Assembly (NCBI GenBank): GCA_028281885.1
Contig: JANQJA010000001.1
Span: 1 to 64,000, forward strand
DNA from: Pseudomonadales bacterium
Lineage (GTDB): Bacteria > Pseudomonadota > Gammaproteobacteria > Pseudomonadales > Azotimanducaceae
Direction: 5' to 3'
Length of the DNA: 64,000 nucleotides
Shown piece by piece: positions 55,778 through 63,924 of the stretch (positions are counted from its first letter, which is position 1; each line of letters begins with the position of its first letter). The notes under the pieces are model-generated. The model searched no databases and was not told the DNA's origin. It worked only from the letters and a program-made list of their open reading frames with translations. A program made the translations under genes and the position numbers.

Positions 55778-56116
55778 TTAGCGCAGCAGAACATCCCGGA
55801 AAGAATAGAGCCACAGGCCAATGAGTACCGCTCCAAGCGTAACGTTGGTTCGAATGACCCGGGTCAGGATGCGCCGCTGGTCGTCGTCAGCCTCCCCTCT
55901 GAGGATATTTGCCATCAGTACGTCGAACATCATCACGACGAAGACAAGGGGTGCGGTTGCCGGAATGATGCCGCCGGTGACGAGCGCCCATCCTTCCAGA
56001 ATTCGCGACGGTTTCGAGAAGGGAAGCATCAGGATGATGGCAATGGCCAGCAACTGCAGCAGGTTGCGCAGGGCCCCCATCTCCCTTATCTGTGAATAGA
56101 AGTTGTTACTGCTCAT
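55778..56116 (-). CDS. Small membrane protein of unknown function (three TM)
   Basis: A 112-residue protein with three predicted helices (about 16-34, 42-68 and 90-108) and a charged loop with EADDDQRR. No family is recognised. It overlaps the end of the zinc-finger gene by 11 bases on the same strand, so the two are probably translated in a coupled way. A cytoplasmic zinc-finger protein and a membrane protein made together suggest a functional pair, but this is inference. Confidence 0.7.
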   Translation of the reverse strand: MSSNNFYSQIREMGALRNLLQLLAIAIILMLPFSKPSRILEGWALVTGGIIPATAPLVFVVMMFDVLMANILRGEADDDQRRILTRVIRTNVTLGAVLIGLWLYSFRDVLLR

Positions 56117-56627
56117 TCAGACTGCTTTCAATCTCTGTCAGCTCTTCGGTGGAAAGACTGGCGGCGAAGTGCCGGACTCGATCCATGATGAGGGCCGTGC
56201 CAAAATATTCCCCGGCGCATGATATGTGAATGTAGCCGGCAGGATTAAACCCGGTTTCTTCAAAATATTGCAGCGCAAGTCGCCAGTGATCCCTGTCAAT
56301 GGTCTGCCTGCAGGCGCGGCATCGTGCCCTGCCGCTCGGTGCTCGTTCGGCGCCGCAGAGTCGCTCAAGGCGCTCATGTTGCTGACCCTGCTCGACGACT
56401 TTGGTCAGTCGCCCTGTATCCAGTTGGCCGTTGTACTCGTTGATCACTTCCGCAAACTGGTGAGGTCGGCGAAAGGCCGCGCAGTCGATATGGTACCAGT
56501 GAGTCATCTCACCATCGGCAAAGGGGTTGGGCAGGCGCTCGCCGAAACGAAGCGAGTCCTTTGCGATTGCCTGGTTGCAGCCGCGGCATTTCGACCTGCC
56601 TGAGGCGGCCGATTCGATGGTATGCAT
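56106..56627 (-). CDS. Protein with two PARP-type zinc fingers
   Basis: A 173-residue soluble protein made of two PARP-like zinc-finger domains. The first has Cys14-Cys17 ... His46-Cys49 (C-x2-C-x28-H-x2-C) and the second Cys103-Cys106 ... His134-Cys137 (C-x2-C-x27-H-x2-C). Surrounding residues such as KCRGCNQAIAKDSLRFGE and HWYHIDCAAF match the eukaryotic zf-PARP fold that senses DNA breaks. No catalytic ADP-ribosyltransferase domain is present. The ATG at 56627 is preferred, as the upstream 27 codons are not similar to anything. Divergent from the asparaginase-domain gene; its 3' end overlaps a membrane-protein gene. Confidence 0.82.
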   Translation of the reverse strand: MHTIESAASGRSKCRGCNQAIAKDSLRFGERLPNPFADGEMTHWYHIDCAAFRRPHQFAEVINEYNGQLDTGRLTKVVEQGQQHERLERLCGAERAPSGRARCRACRQTIDRDHWRLALQYFEETGFNPAGYIHISCAGEYFGTALIMDRVRHFAASLSTEELTEIESSLNEQ

Positions 56628-56698
56628 GGCTCGTCCGTCGAGAACAGTCCTGACATTGTAGAATGTTATGTGCACCAATTTCAGGAACCAGTAGATCG

Positions 56699-57193
56699 AT
56701 GGCGGCAAACGACGGGATTCTGGTGCTGACTACCGGCGGCACCTTCGACAAGATCTACTTCGATACACGCAGCAGTTTTGAGGTGGGCGATTCGGTTGTC
56801 GGTGAGTTACTTGCCCAGGCGAAGGTGAGTTGTTCCTTCGAAGTGCGGGAGTTGTTGCGCAAGGACAGTCTTGAACTCACCGACCAGGATCGAGCGCTCA
56901 TACGGACCGAGGTTGTTGAGGCAGATTCGAATCGAATCGTCATTACCCATGGTACGGATACGATGACCGAGACCGCCGCACAACTGAGGGGTATTCCGGG
57001 CAAGACTATCGTGCTGACAGGTGCGCTCGCACCGGCGCGATTCGCTGAATCCGATGCGCCGTTTAATCTGGGTCTGGCGTTTGGTGCCGTCCAGTCGATG
57101 GAAGCTGGTGTCTATATCGCGATGAACGGCACCGTGTTTGTTGCTTCCGGTGTGCGCAAGGATGCGGACAAAAATCTTTTTGTTGAGACTTGA
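56699..57193 (+). CDS. Single-domain asparaginase-like protein
   Basis: A 164-residue protein covering only the N-terminal domain of type I/II asparaginases (normally about 330 residues). Both catalytic motifs are present: TTGGTFDK near residue 11 and THGTDTM near 84-90. The gene ends cleanly after KNLFVET, so it looks like a real short family rather than a broken gene. The start at 56699 has only a weak CAGGA upstream. Divergent from the zinc-finger gene and convergent with ilvD. Confidence 0.82.
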   Translation: MAANDGILVLTTGGTFDKIYFDTRSSFEVGDSVVGELLAQAKVSCSFEVRELLRKDSLELTDQDRALIRTEVVEADSNRIVITHGTDTMTETAAQLRGIPGKTIVLTGALAPARFAESDAPFNLGLAFGAVQSMEAGVYIAMNGTVFVASGVRKDADKNLFVET

Positions 57194-57248
57194 ATAAGCC
57201 GCCATTTCGTTGCCATTGAAGCATTGGAATGACGCCTCAGATCATCCT

Positions 57249-58931
57249 CTAGTCAAATTTGTCGGTGACCGCGCCCTCGGAGGCGGAACTGACCAGGCGT
57301 GCATACTTTGCCAGCAGCCCTCGTTCGGCATAGGGAGCCGGGCGCTGCCACCCAGCCCGACGCTGATCCAGCGTGGTTTGGTCCACGGCGAGGGATATGG
57401 TTTTTTGCTCGGCATCGATGGTGATCTCGTCGCCATCTTCAACCAGCGCAATGACGCCACCATCGTAGGCTTCCGGCGTGATGTGGCCGATGACAAAACC
57501 ATGGGATCCACCGGAGAAGCGGCCATCGGTAATGAGCGCGACATCCGAGGACAGGCCGCGACCATTGATCGCACTGGTGGGTGACAACATCTCCCGCATC
57601 CCGGGGCCCCCGCGCGGACCTTCGTAACGGACCACAACAACGTCACCTTTTTGCACGGTGCCGTCGAGGATGGCTGCGAGTGCCGCCTCTTCACCATGGA
57701 AGCAACGCGCCTTGCCGGTAAAGGTCAGCCCCTCATGACCGGTAATCTTGGCCACCGCACCTTCTTCGGCCAGGTTGCCTTTAAGTATCACCAGGTGGCT
57801 GTCCGGCTTGATCGGATTGGACAAGGGACGGATGACATTCTGGCCAGCGGGATAGTCGGCGACATCGGCAAGATTCTCTTTCAGCGTTTTGCCGGTGACC
57901 GTGAGGCAATCCCCGTGCAGCAGTCCTTCTGCCAGCAACGTTTTCATAAGCGGTTGAATACCACCGATCTCGATCAGTTCACTCATCGCGTACTGACCGG
58001 CAGGACGCATATCCGCGAGCACCGGTACACGGGCACCGATTCGGTTGAAATCGTCAATCGACAGCGGAATACCGGCGGCATGAGCAATAGCCAGCAGATG
58101 TAAAACTGCGTTGGTTGAACCTTCCAGCGCAATGGTGACCGTGATGGCATTCTCGAACGCTTCGCGGCAAAGGATGTCCGAAGGCCTGATGCCCCGATCG
58201 AGCAGATTCAAAACGGCGGCACCAGCCGCGTAGCTGTCTTTATTCTTCTGGTCCGATACGGCTTCCTGCGCGGAAGAGTTGGGCAGCGACAGACCGAGCG
58301 CTTCAATAGCAGAGGCCATGGTGTTGGCCGTATACATGCCCCCGCAGGAGCCGGGTCCGGGAATCGCGGTTGACTCGATCTCCTTGAGTTCAATATCGGA
58401 AAGTTTTCCGGCAGCATGCTGGCCGACTGCTTCGAAGACCGAGACCACGTCCCGGCGTTCCTTGCCAGGCTGGATGGTACCGCCGTAAACGAAAACGGCG
58501 GGCCGATTCAGCCTTGCGATCGCCATGGCGCAGCCAGGCATGTTCTTGTCGCAGCCACCGATGGCAACAAACCCGTCAAATCCTTCCGCGCCGACCGCGG
58601 TCTCGATTGAATCGGCGATGACTTCTCGCGAGACAAGGGAATAACGCATGCCCGGCGATCCCATGGAAATACCGTCGGACACGGTGATGGTGTTGAATGT
58701 CACTGCCTTGCCACCGGCTTCGTCAGCGCCCATCGCAGCGGCTTCCGCCAGTGTATTGATATGCATGTTGCAGGGGGTCAGGTTGCTCCAGGTCGATGCG
58801 ATGCCAATCTGCGGCTTGGCGAAATCTTCTTCCTTGAAGCCCACGGCGTAGAGCATGGCTCGGGCAGCGGCTTTCTGAACGCCGTCAACGATCAGCGATG
58901 AGTAACGACGTCGGTGGCTGTCATCCGCCAT
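57249..58931 (-). CDS. ilvD: Dihydroxy-acid dehydratase IlvD
   Basis: A 560-residue iron-sulfur dehydratase of branched-chain amino acid synthesis (2,3-dihydroxy-isovalerate to 2-oxoisovalerate). Cluster cysteines are Cys54 (LTPCNMH), Cys127 (GGCDKNMPG) and Cys196 (GPGSCGGMY), the three-Cys set of the IlvD/EDD family. Full length for the short form. No other ilv gene is adjacent. A perfect 12-bp dyad lies between its start and the dsbA-like gene and may be an operator or terminator. Confidence 0.97.
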   Translation of the reverse strand: MADDSHRRRYSSLIVDGVQKAAARAMLYAVGFKEEDFAKPQIGIASTWSNLTPCNMHINTLAEAAAMGADEAGGKAVTFNTITVSDGISMGSPGMRYSLVSREVIADSIETAVGAEGFDGFVAIGGCDKNMPGCAMAIARLNRPAVFVYGGTIQPGKERRDVVSVFEAVGQHAAGKLSDIELKEIESTAIPGPGSCGGMYTANTMASAIEALGLSLPNSSAQEAVSDQKNKDSYAAGAAVLNLLDRGIRPSDILCREAFENAITVTIALEGSTNAVLHLLAIAHAAGIPLSIDDFNRIGARVPVLADMRPAGQYAMSELIEIGGIQPLMKTLLAEGLLHGDCLTVTGKTLKENLADVADYPAGQNVIRPLSNPIKPDSHLVILKGNLAEEGAVAKITGHEGLTFTGKARCFHGEEAALAAILDGTVQKGDVVVVRYEGPRGGPGMREMLSPTSAINGRGLSSDVALITDGRFSGGSHGFVIGHITPEAYDGGVIALVEDGDEITIDAEQKTISLAVDQTTLDQRRAGWQRPAPYAERGLLAKYARLVSSASEGAVTDKFD

Positions 58932-59010
58932 AAGGTTGCTCCTGATTCATTCAAGTCCAGCGCAAGATTATTGCCGCGACTTGATATTGCGTAAATTGAA
59001 TTATGTGAAA

Positions 59011-59039
59011 TCATTTATTGCGTTTACCGCAATAAATGA
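59011..59039. repeat. Perfect 12-bp inverted repeat between the DsbA-family gene and ilvD
   Basis: TCATTTATTGCG, loop TTTAC, CGCAATAAATGA. It lies 3 bases after the minus-strand stop of the DsbA-family gene and about 80 bases before the ilvD start. On the minus strand it is followed by TTTC only, so termination would be weak. A second ATTGCGTAAA half-motif is at about 58986. Either a terminator stem or an operator for ilvD. Confidence 0.6.
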
Positions 59040-59042
59040 GCT

Positions 59043-59672
59043 CTATGGTCCACGAAGGTGGTTGACGAACTTCATCAATACTTCGATCGGCTGGCACCCC
59101 ATGACGACCAGATCATCGTGGACGAAGCTCGGTACACCGGTAACGCCCAGGTCCCGTGCTCGTTCCCATTGCTGATCGACCTGCTGAGAAAAACTTCGTT
59201 GCTCCAGCACCTCGCGGGCTGCCATGGCGTTCAGACCGGCATCGGCGGCGATCCCTGCCAGAATATCGATATCGTGGATGTTGTGGTTGTCGACAAAGTA
59301 GGCGTGGAACAGTCCGGCGTGCAGTACGTCACCTCGGTCGATTGACTCGGCCCAGGCGCCGAGTTCCTGGGCCAGCCGTGAGTTCCAGATCATCTTGCGT
59401 GGTCTGTAGGGCAGGCCTTCGGCATCCATCAGCTGCTGCATCTGTTGCTGGAATTCGCGACCGCGGGCCGCCTTCTCCTGAGCAACCGAATCGTCTTCTT
59501 TGACATTCGTAGCTGCGCGTCCGGTCACCGGTGTATTGGGGTGCAGCGGATAGCCTGCCAGGCGAATCTCCAGGTCAGGTTCTTGTTTCAACCGGGCAAT
59601 GTTCGGTGTTGCCAGATAACACCACGGGCAGATGTAGTCGGAGAACACTTCGATCAGGATCTTCTCTGACAT
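59043..59672 (-). CDS. DsbA-family oxidoreductase (FrnE-like)
   Basis: A 209-residue thioredoxin-fold protein without a signal peptide. The active-site motif CPWC is at 15-18 (SDYICPWCYLA), followed by a helical insertion domain and the cis-Pro loop GVTGVPSFV near residue 180. This is the FrnE/2-hydroxychromene-2-carboxylate isomerase-like group, cytoplasmic thiol oxidoreductases. The redox partner is unknown. It is upstream of ilvD on the same strand. Confidence 0.93.
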   Translation of the reverse strand: MSEKILIEVFSDYICPWCYLATPNIARLKQEPDLEIRLAGYPLHPNTPVTGRAATNVKEDDSVAQEKAARGREFQQQMQQLMDAEGLPYRPRKMIWNSRLAQELGAWAESIDRGDVLHAGLFHAYFVDNHNIHDIDILAGIAADAGLNAMAAREVLEQRSFSQQVDQQWERARDLGVTGVPSFVHDDLVVMGCQPIEVLMKFVNHLRGP

Positions 59673-59784
59673 GTCGCACTGGCAATGGCAGGGGTGAAGA
59701 CAAAGAGTCTAGCCGCCAGGCGCTCTCGCGTCATCGCCATCCGTGCATGCTAAGCTGCAGTTCCTTGATTCAACGGCGATTTCC

Positions 59785-60588
59785 ATGACAGATTTTGATC
59801 CCGAACTGGTGCAGATCAGACCGGCTGCGACGCTGCTGCTTGTCGATGACCGACCGGGACTCAAGGTTTTCATGATGAAGCGGAACGCGAACGTGCGTTT
59901 CGCGGGAGGCATGTGGGTGTTTCCGGGCGGCGCTGTCGATCAGGGCGACGAGGCGGACAAGGACGCACAGCTATGTGTCAATCGAACCGCCGGGGAGGCG
60001 AACCAGGCGCTCGACGTTGAGGATGATGGCCTGGCTTACTATGTCGCGGCCGTCAGGGAAGCGTTTGAGGAAGCGGGCGTGTTGTTTGCTCGAGATGCAT
60101 CGACCGGCGAACCTGTTGGCTTTGGCGATCAGGTCACCCGCCAGCGCTTTGATCGGTATCGTGACGCCGTCAACGAGGGGAGTGAGGCTTTCTCCGATGT
60201 TATTGAGCGGGAGTCGTTGCGACTGGACGTGGGCGAATTCCACTATGTTGCCCGCTTCATCACCCCTTTCGGGCAGCCACGCCGGTTCGATACCCGGTTC
60301 TTTGTGTCGCGAATGCCGGATTTTCAGGATCCGATCCATGATGATGGCGAGCTGGTGAACTCCAGTTGGTTGTCACCGGCAGAAGTGCTTTCCCAGGCGG
60401 AGTCCGGGGAGATGATCATGCTGACGCCAACGCTGCGGATGGTTGAAAGGCTGGCATTGTTTGATTCTGCGGAAGCCGTGATCAATGCGGCGCGAAAAGA
60501 TCAGGCGGTGGAGCGAATACCGCTCCGTGGTTCGGCGGATGAGGACCGACCGGAACCTGAGCCTGGCTGGTTGATGCTTCGCCCCTGA
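59785..60588 (+). CDS. Nudix hydrolase (NUDT7/NUDT19-like)
   Basis: A 267-residue Nudix protein. The fold begins ATLLLVDD and GGMWVFPGGAVDQGDE (41-56). The Nudix helix REAFEEAGV is at 91-99, separated from the Gly-Gly start by a long insert, as in the NUDT7/NUDT19 coenzyme A diphosphatases. The later SWLSPAEVL segment is typical as well. The frame is open 14 codons upstream; the ATG at 59785 fits the fold. A CoA-ester pyrophosphatase is the favoured guess. Confidence 0.9.
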   Translation: MTDFDPELVQIRPAATLLLVDDRPGLKVFMMKRNANVRFAGGMWVFPGGAVDQGDEADKDAQLCVNRTAGEANQALDVEDDGLAYYVAAVREAFEEAGVLFARDASTGEPVGFGDQVTRQRFDRYRDAVNEGSEAFSDVIERESLRLDVGEFHYVARFITPFGQPRRFDTRFFVSRMPDFQDPIHDDGELVNSSWLSPAEVLSQAESGEMIMLTPTLRMVERLALFDSAEAVINAARKDQAVERIPLRGSADEDRPEPEPGWLMLRP

Positions 60589-60635
60589 CATCGTCAAAAA
60601 AGGTGGAGAGAAGGGCGGTCCACCGCTCTGCAGAC

Positions 60636-60680
60636 CGTCATTTCGAACCCGAGCCCCTGCGGAAGGAATCGGAGAGATCA
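60636..60680. repeat. REP-like extragenic element with CGTCATTTCGAA core
   Basis: The gap between the convergent Nudix gene and the next minus-strand gene holds CGTCATTTCGAACC, with CCGA and TCGG arms and an ending AATCGGAGAGATC. The CGTCATTTCGA...GAGA-ATC pattern resembles extragenic repeats seen in other bacterial genomes (recollection, not checked). Only one copy was noticed in this window. Confidence 0.35.
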
Positions 60681-60688
60681 GCATTGAA

Positions 60689-61264
60689 TTATTGCTGAGC
60701 GACGATGTTGCACGCCTTGGCGATGACGTCTTCGACACTGTGCTCCGGGAAGGTTGTTGCCCGCTGCGCGACCTTGATGTCCGCGAGCCAGCTTTCGAGT
60801 CCTTCTGCCTCAACCGGCCCCAGTACAATCAGCGCTCTGCCCAGATGCTTGCGCAGATTGGTTTCCTTGATGTCGTCAAGGACATCCAGTACGGCATAGG
60901 CTTCACCGACTTCGTAACGAGGCTGTTCATGCAGGCACAGCATGCGGTGAGTGACTTCCCGATTGGTTGATCGCATGGTGCTGTAGGACTCAAGCATGAA
61001 GTCCAGGAAATCGAGTGCCTGGGTGTCTTCCTTGTCCAGGTGTTGCTGAATGTCGGCGAGGTTGTCCTCGGGCGACTGTGCAGCCATTCGTTGCATCAGC
61101 AGCAGGTAGGCGAGATGGTCAGGCATCGAGACCTGATCGTCATGATGGATACGATAGACCTCAATCGGTGATTGCGATGTCGTGATAACTTCTGCCCTGG
61201 CAGATGGCGCTACCAGGATCGTCAATACGATGAGGGTCCATTTGATCACTTGCCTGATATCCAC
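60689..61264 (-). CDS. Secreted helical protein of unknown function
   Basis: A 191-residue protein with a signal peptide (about 6-24, ending APSARA). The mature part is almost entirely helical, with few aromatic residues and two scattered Cys. No family is recognised. The frame is open upstream to 61336, but a GTG at 61264 with AGAGGA eight bases before it places the signal peptide at the start. Neighbours are a Nudix hydrolase (convergent) and a HAMP-like membrane protein. Confidence 0.65.
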   Translation of the reverse strand: MDIRQVIKWTLIVLTILVAPSARAEVITTSQSPIEVYRIHHDDQVSMPDHLAYLLLMQRMAAQSPEDNLADIQQHLDKEDTQALDFLDFMLESYSTMRSTNREVTHRMLCLHEQPRYEVGEAYAVLDVLDDIKETNLRKHLGRALIVLGPVEAEGLESWLADIKVAQRATTFPEHSVEDVIAKACNIVAQQ

Positions 61265-61417
61265 GACGGCATTCCTCTGCTCGATTTCCTTTCGAAGATA
61301 GAGGAACCGAAGAACGGTGAAGTTGAAGCTCGTCACAAAAACCCGGACCGCGGTTACCGCTTGTCCGAATTTGAGGCAGGTTAGCCATCAGATGTGTGAC
61401 GGCGTTCACATCAGCGG

Positions 61418-61867
61418 CTAGTTGTTCTCCTTGCCCCGGAGTTGCTCCGCCAGCTCATGGAGCCCGCTCATGATCTCCTTGAGCTCATCGTTGGGCCTGA
61501 GTTGTCTTGTCAGGGTGTAGTTGCCATTTTTGAGGGCATCGATAAACGCCACGATGGCGACCACCGGACCGGCGATACGATGGCTGATAATGAGGGCGAA
61601 GGCGGATGTGAACGCAATGTAGGCGACGAACCCAAACAGGGAGAACTGTACGGTTTCAAACATGAGCTGGTTGACCCGGCTCTGGACCGCGAAATCCATG
61701 ACCGGGTTGGCATTCATCAGGCTCTGCACTTCGAGTAGTCGCTGCATCGCAAATGCGACGGCGACGCCCAGGAACACACATCCGCTGATTGCGTAATAAA
61801 GACAGAGTCGTATCTGGAATCGCGGTGCAATGAGCAGGTTTTTGAGTTTGCGTTGTTTGCCGCTCAT
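61418..61867 (-). CDS. Two-TM protein with a HAMP-like domain and no output module
   Basis: A 149-residue protein. Two membrane helices (about 20-42 and 72-95) flank a short periplasmic part. The motif SHRIAGPVVAIVAFIDAL leads into a HAMP-like amphipathic region (about 97-145) that ends in a Gln/Glu-rich helix. No kinase, cyclase or chemoreceptor domain follows; the gene ends cleanly. It could be a membrane regulator or partner. It lies 24 bp after the TPR gene. Confidence 0.75.
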   Translation of the reverse strand: MSGKQRKLKNLLIAPRFQIRLCLYYAISGCVFLGVAVAFAMQRLLEVQSLMNANPVMDFAVQSRVNQLMFETVQFSLFGFVAYIAFTSAFALIISHRIAGPVVAIVAFIDALKNGNYTLTRQLRPNDELKEIMSGLHELAEQLRGKENN

Positions 61868-61891
61868 GAAGACTCTCCGTTCTGAGGTCGG

Positions 61892-62743
61892 TTATCCCAA
61901 TGCCAGTACGAGTAGTACGGGGAGCAAGGGGTAGATGTAAGTGATGGCCCTGTTAGTGTGCGCCTTAGCATAGCCCGGGTCTATCTCGATTGCCCGATCA
62001 TAATCATCGATCGCGAGATGATAGAGCTTGCGCTTACGATAGATCGCGGCGCGATGAAGATAGGCTGGCGCGTGATCAGGGTCGAGCTCGATGGCACGCG
62101 TATAGTCTGCCAGCGCTGCATCCTGATCCTTGTCGCGTTCCAGCTGTCGAGCGCGTTCAAAGTAAGCGTCGACGTTGTTGGGGTCGGCGGCAATGGCCCG
62201 GGCCAGATCTTCCCTGGCGGCCGCATGTTGTCTCTTTTTCGCCAGCAGTTGCGCCCTGCGCACGGCGGCCCGGCTGGTCAGACGGGAGTCGGTGGAATAC
62301 GTGATCGCGTGTGACAGGTGCTCGATTGCCTGACTTCGCCGATTCCGCGCCGCTGCCATTTCACCCTTGAAGTACCAGGCATAGGCCAGTTCAGAATCCA
62401 GCGTCAGTGCCTGTTCGAAATCGACTTCTGCCTGACGCCTGTCCTTTGCGAGCCAGTGTGCATACCCCCGATAGGCAATCGCAATGGCGTACTCAGGCCT
62501 GGCCTCGAGGGCGGCATTGAGATGTTCGACTGCCACGTCCGATCTGCCTTGTCGAATGGCGGTCTGGCCCAGCAGTAAGCGGGTCCGGGCGATGTCTTGC
62601 AGGTCGTTGGTGAGACAAAGGGTCAGAATTGCGATGGATTGTTCAATCTGGCCGGCCCTGAGAGCGGTTTCGGCGTCGTCGTTGCAATCTGCGTTAGTCG
62701 GAACGTAGACAAACGCGAGTAACAGCGCGACGAGATACTTCAT
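61892..62743 (-). CDS. TPR-repeat protein with C-terminal membrane segment
   Basis: A 283-residue protein with a signal peptide (about 1-18, ending PTNA). About seven TPR motifs of 34 residues cover 25-260, for example in DYTRAIELDPDHAPAYLHRA and DYDRAIEIDPGYAKAHTNRA. A short hydrophobic end (about 265-283) may anchor it. TPR proteins scaffold protein complexes; the partner is unknown. It is upstream of, and probably co-transcribed with, the HAMP-like gene. Confidence 0.9.
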   Translation of the reverse strand: MKYLVALLLAFVYVPTNADCNDDAETALRAGQIEQSIAILTLCLTNDLQDIARTRLLLGQTAIRQGRSDVAVEHLNAALEARPEYAIAIAYRGYAHWLAKDRRQAEVDFEQALTLDSELAYAWYFKGEMAAARNRRSQAIEHLSHAITYSTDSRLTSRAAVRRAQLLAKKRQHAAAREDLARAIAADPNNVDAYFERARQLERDKDQDAALADYTRAIELDPDHAPAYLHRAAIYRKRKLYHLAIDDYDRAIEIDPGYAKAHTNRAITYIYPLLPVLLVLALG

Positions 62744-62826
62744 TCGAGGGCAGGAGACCGGTTCCCAGTTTGAGGTCTATATCTTATCCTCTCGCGGCAT
62801 TGCAACGCATCTCTGGCGTTCTGGCG

Positions 62827-63573
62827 CTATCCTGGCGTCAGTTTCCTGAACAGACTCGCGGCCTCCCGGAGTAACCAGCGCGGTGCAAGATTCACCGCCG
62901 CTTCGTTGATGGTTCCCGGGACACAGATGGTCTTTCCTGACATCAGTGCATCGTAGCCAGCCTGTGCCACCTGGTCAGGCGTCATCGAGGCGACAGCGGG
63001 CAGTTCGTTCAATAACATGCCCTCGGTCCTGGTGAGCCCGGGACACAGTGCGGTCGCGGATACGCCGGTACCCTTGAGTTCGGCAGCCAGTGCTTCGGTC
63101 AGAGACAGCACATAGGCCTTGCTGGCGGCGTAGAGTGCCATCGACGGAAGCGGGCTGAAGGCGGCCACAGAGGTAACATTCAGGATGCGGCCGTGTCCCC
63201 GCGTCAACATCGGCGTCAGGTAGTGTCGGGTCAGCCGGGTGAGGCTGATGACATTGAGAGCGAGTAGTCCGGTCAGGTCTTCGTCAGTGAGAGCGGCGAA
63301 GTCGCCTCGTGAACCCACACCGGCGTTGTTGACGAGGATGTCGATTGGCACATCGATGGTATCGATGAGCCGGTCCACGCCGGTTTCGGTGGCCAGGTCC
63401 GCCGGGATCGATATGACGCTGACCTGTTGGCGCAGGTCCGTTGCCAGCGACTCAAGTGGCCCGGATCTCCTGGCGGTAATCACCAGATCGAAATCGTTGG
63501 CGGCAAAGATGCGAGCGATCGCCTCGCCTATGCCGGCAGACGCTCCGGTGACCAGTGCAGTCCCCCTTGCCAT
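62827..63573 (-). CDS. Short-chain dehydrogenase/reductase (SDR)
   Basis: A 248-residue classical SDR. The cofactor motif TGASAGIG is at 9-16, NNAG at 82-85, and the catalytic Ser135, Tyr148 and Lys152 (YAASK) are present. The frame is open further upstream, but the ATG at 63573 gives the family start MARGTALVTG. It lies 5 bp after the DUF6489-like gene. Substrate unknown. Confidence 0.94.
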   Translation of the reverse strand: MARGTALVTGASAGIGEAIARIFAANDFDLVITARRSGPLESLATDLRQQVSVISIPADLATETGVDRLIDTIDVPIDILVNNAGVGSRGDFAALTDEDLTGLLALNVISLTRLTRHYLTPMLTRGHGRILNVTSVAAFSPLPSMALYAASKAYVLSLTEALAAELKGTGVSATALCPGLTRTEGMLLNELPAVASMTPDQVAQAGYDALMSGKTICVPGTINEAAVNLAPRWLLREAASLFRKLTPG

Positions 63574-63578
63574 TGTAC

Positions 63579-63830
63579 TTAGCCGCCTTCTTGTCGGGTC
63601 TGGTCTGATTCGTCGTAACTGCTCGCCATCATGCCGGTTAACCATTGCTGGTAGGCAAGCATGGGTTGCAGGGCATTGCGAATGAACTCACCGTACTGAC
63701 CATTGTCGGACTCGTTCATATATTGCTCGGCACTGGAAATCAGATGTTCCTGAAGTTTTTCGATATTGGGCAATCCCAGAAACTGGCGCGCCTCATCGGG
63801 CGTCATATCCATCTCAACACGAATTTTCAT
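63579..63830 (-). CDS. DUF6489-like small protein
   Basis: An 83-residue cytoplasmic protein opening MKIRVEMDMTPDEARQFLGL, which I recall as the start of DUF6489 proteins of marine proteobacteria. A GGGAGG site eight bases before the ATG at 63830 sets the start. Function unknown. It is first of a pair with the SDR, downstream of a minus-strand gene whose tail is at 63925. Confidence 0.8.
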   Translation of the reverse strand: MKIRVEMDMTPDEARQFLGLPNIEKLQEHLISSAEQYMNESDNGQYGEFIRNALQPMLAYQQWLTGMMASSYDESDQTRQEGG

Positions 63831-63881
63831 TGACCGCCTCCCCGCACGCACCGGCCATCATAGTGCAGTCTTTGTCCGCAT

Positions 63882-63906
63882 AAAAAAAGGGCGCCTTGCG
63901 GCGCCC
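63882..63906 (-). terminator. Intrinsic terminator (minus strand)
   Basis: On the minus strand, GGGCGCC, loop GCAA, GGCGCCC and then seven T (plus-strand A-tract at 63882-63888). A strong Rho-independent terminator for the gene entering from the right edge; 18 bases after its stop. Confidence 0.93.
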
Positions 63907-63924
63907 TGATCGGAAAGTGCAAGA

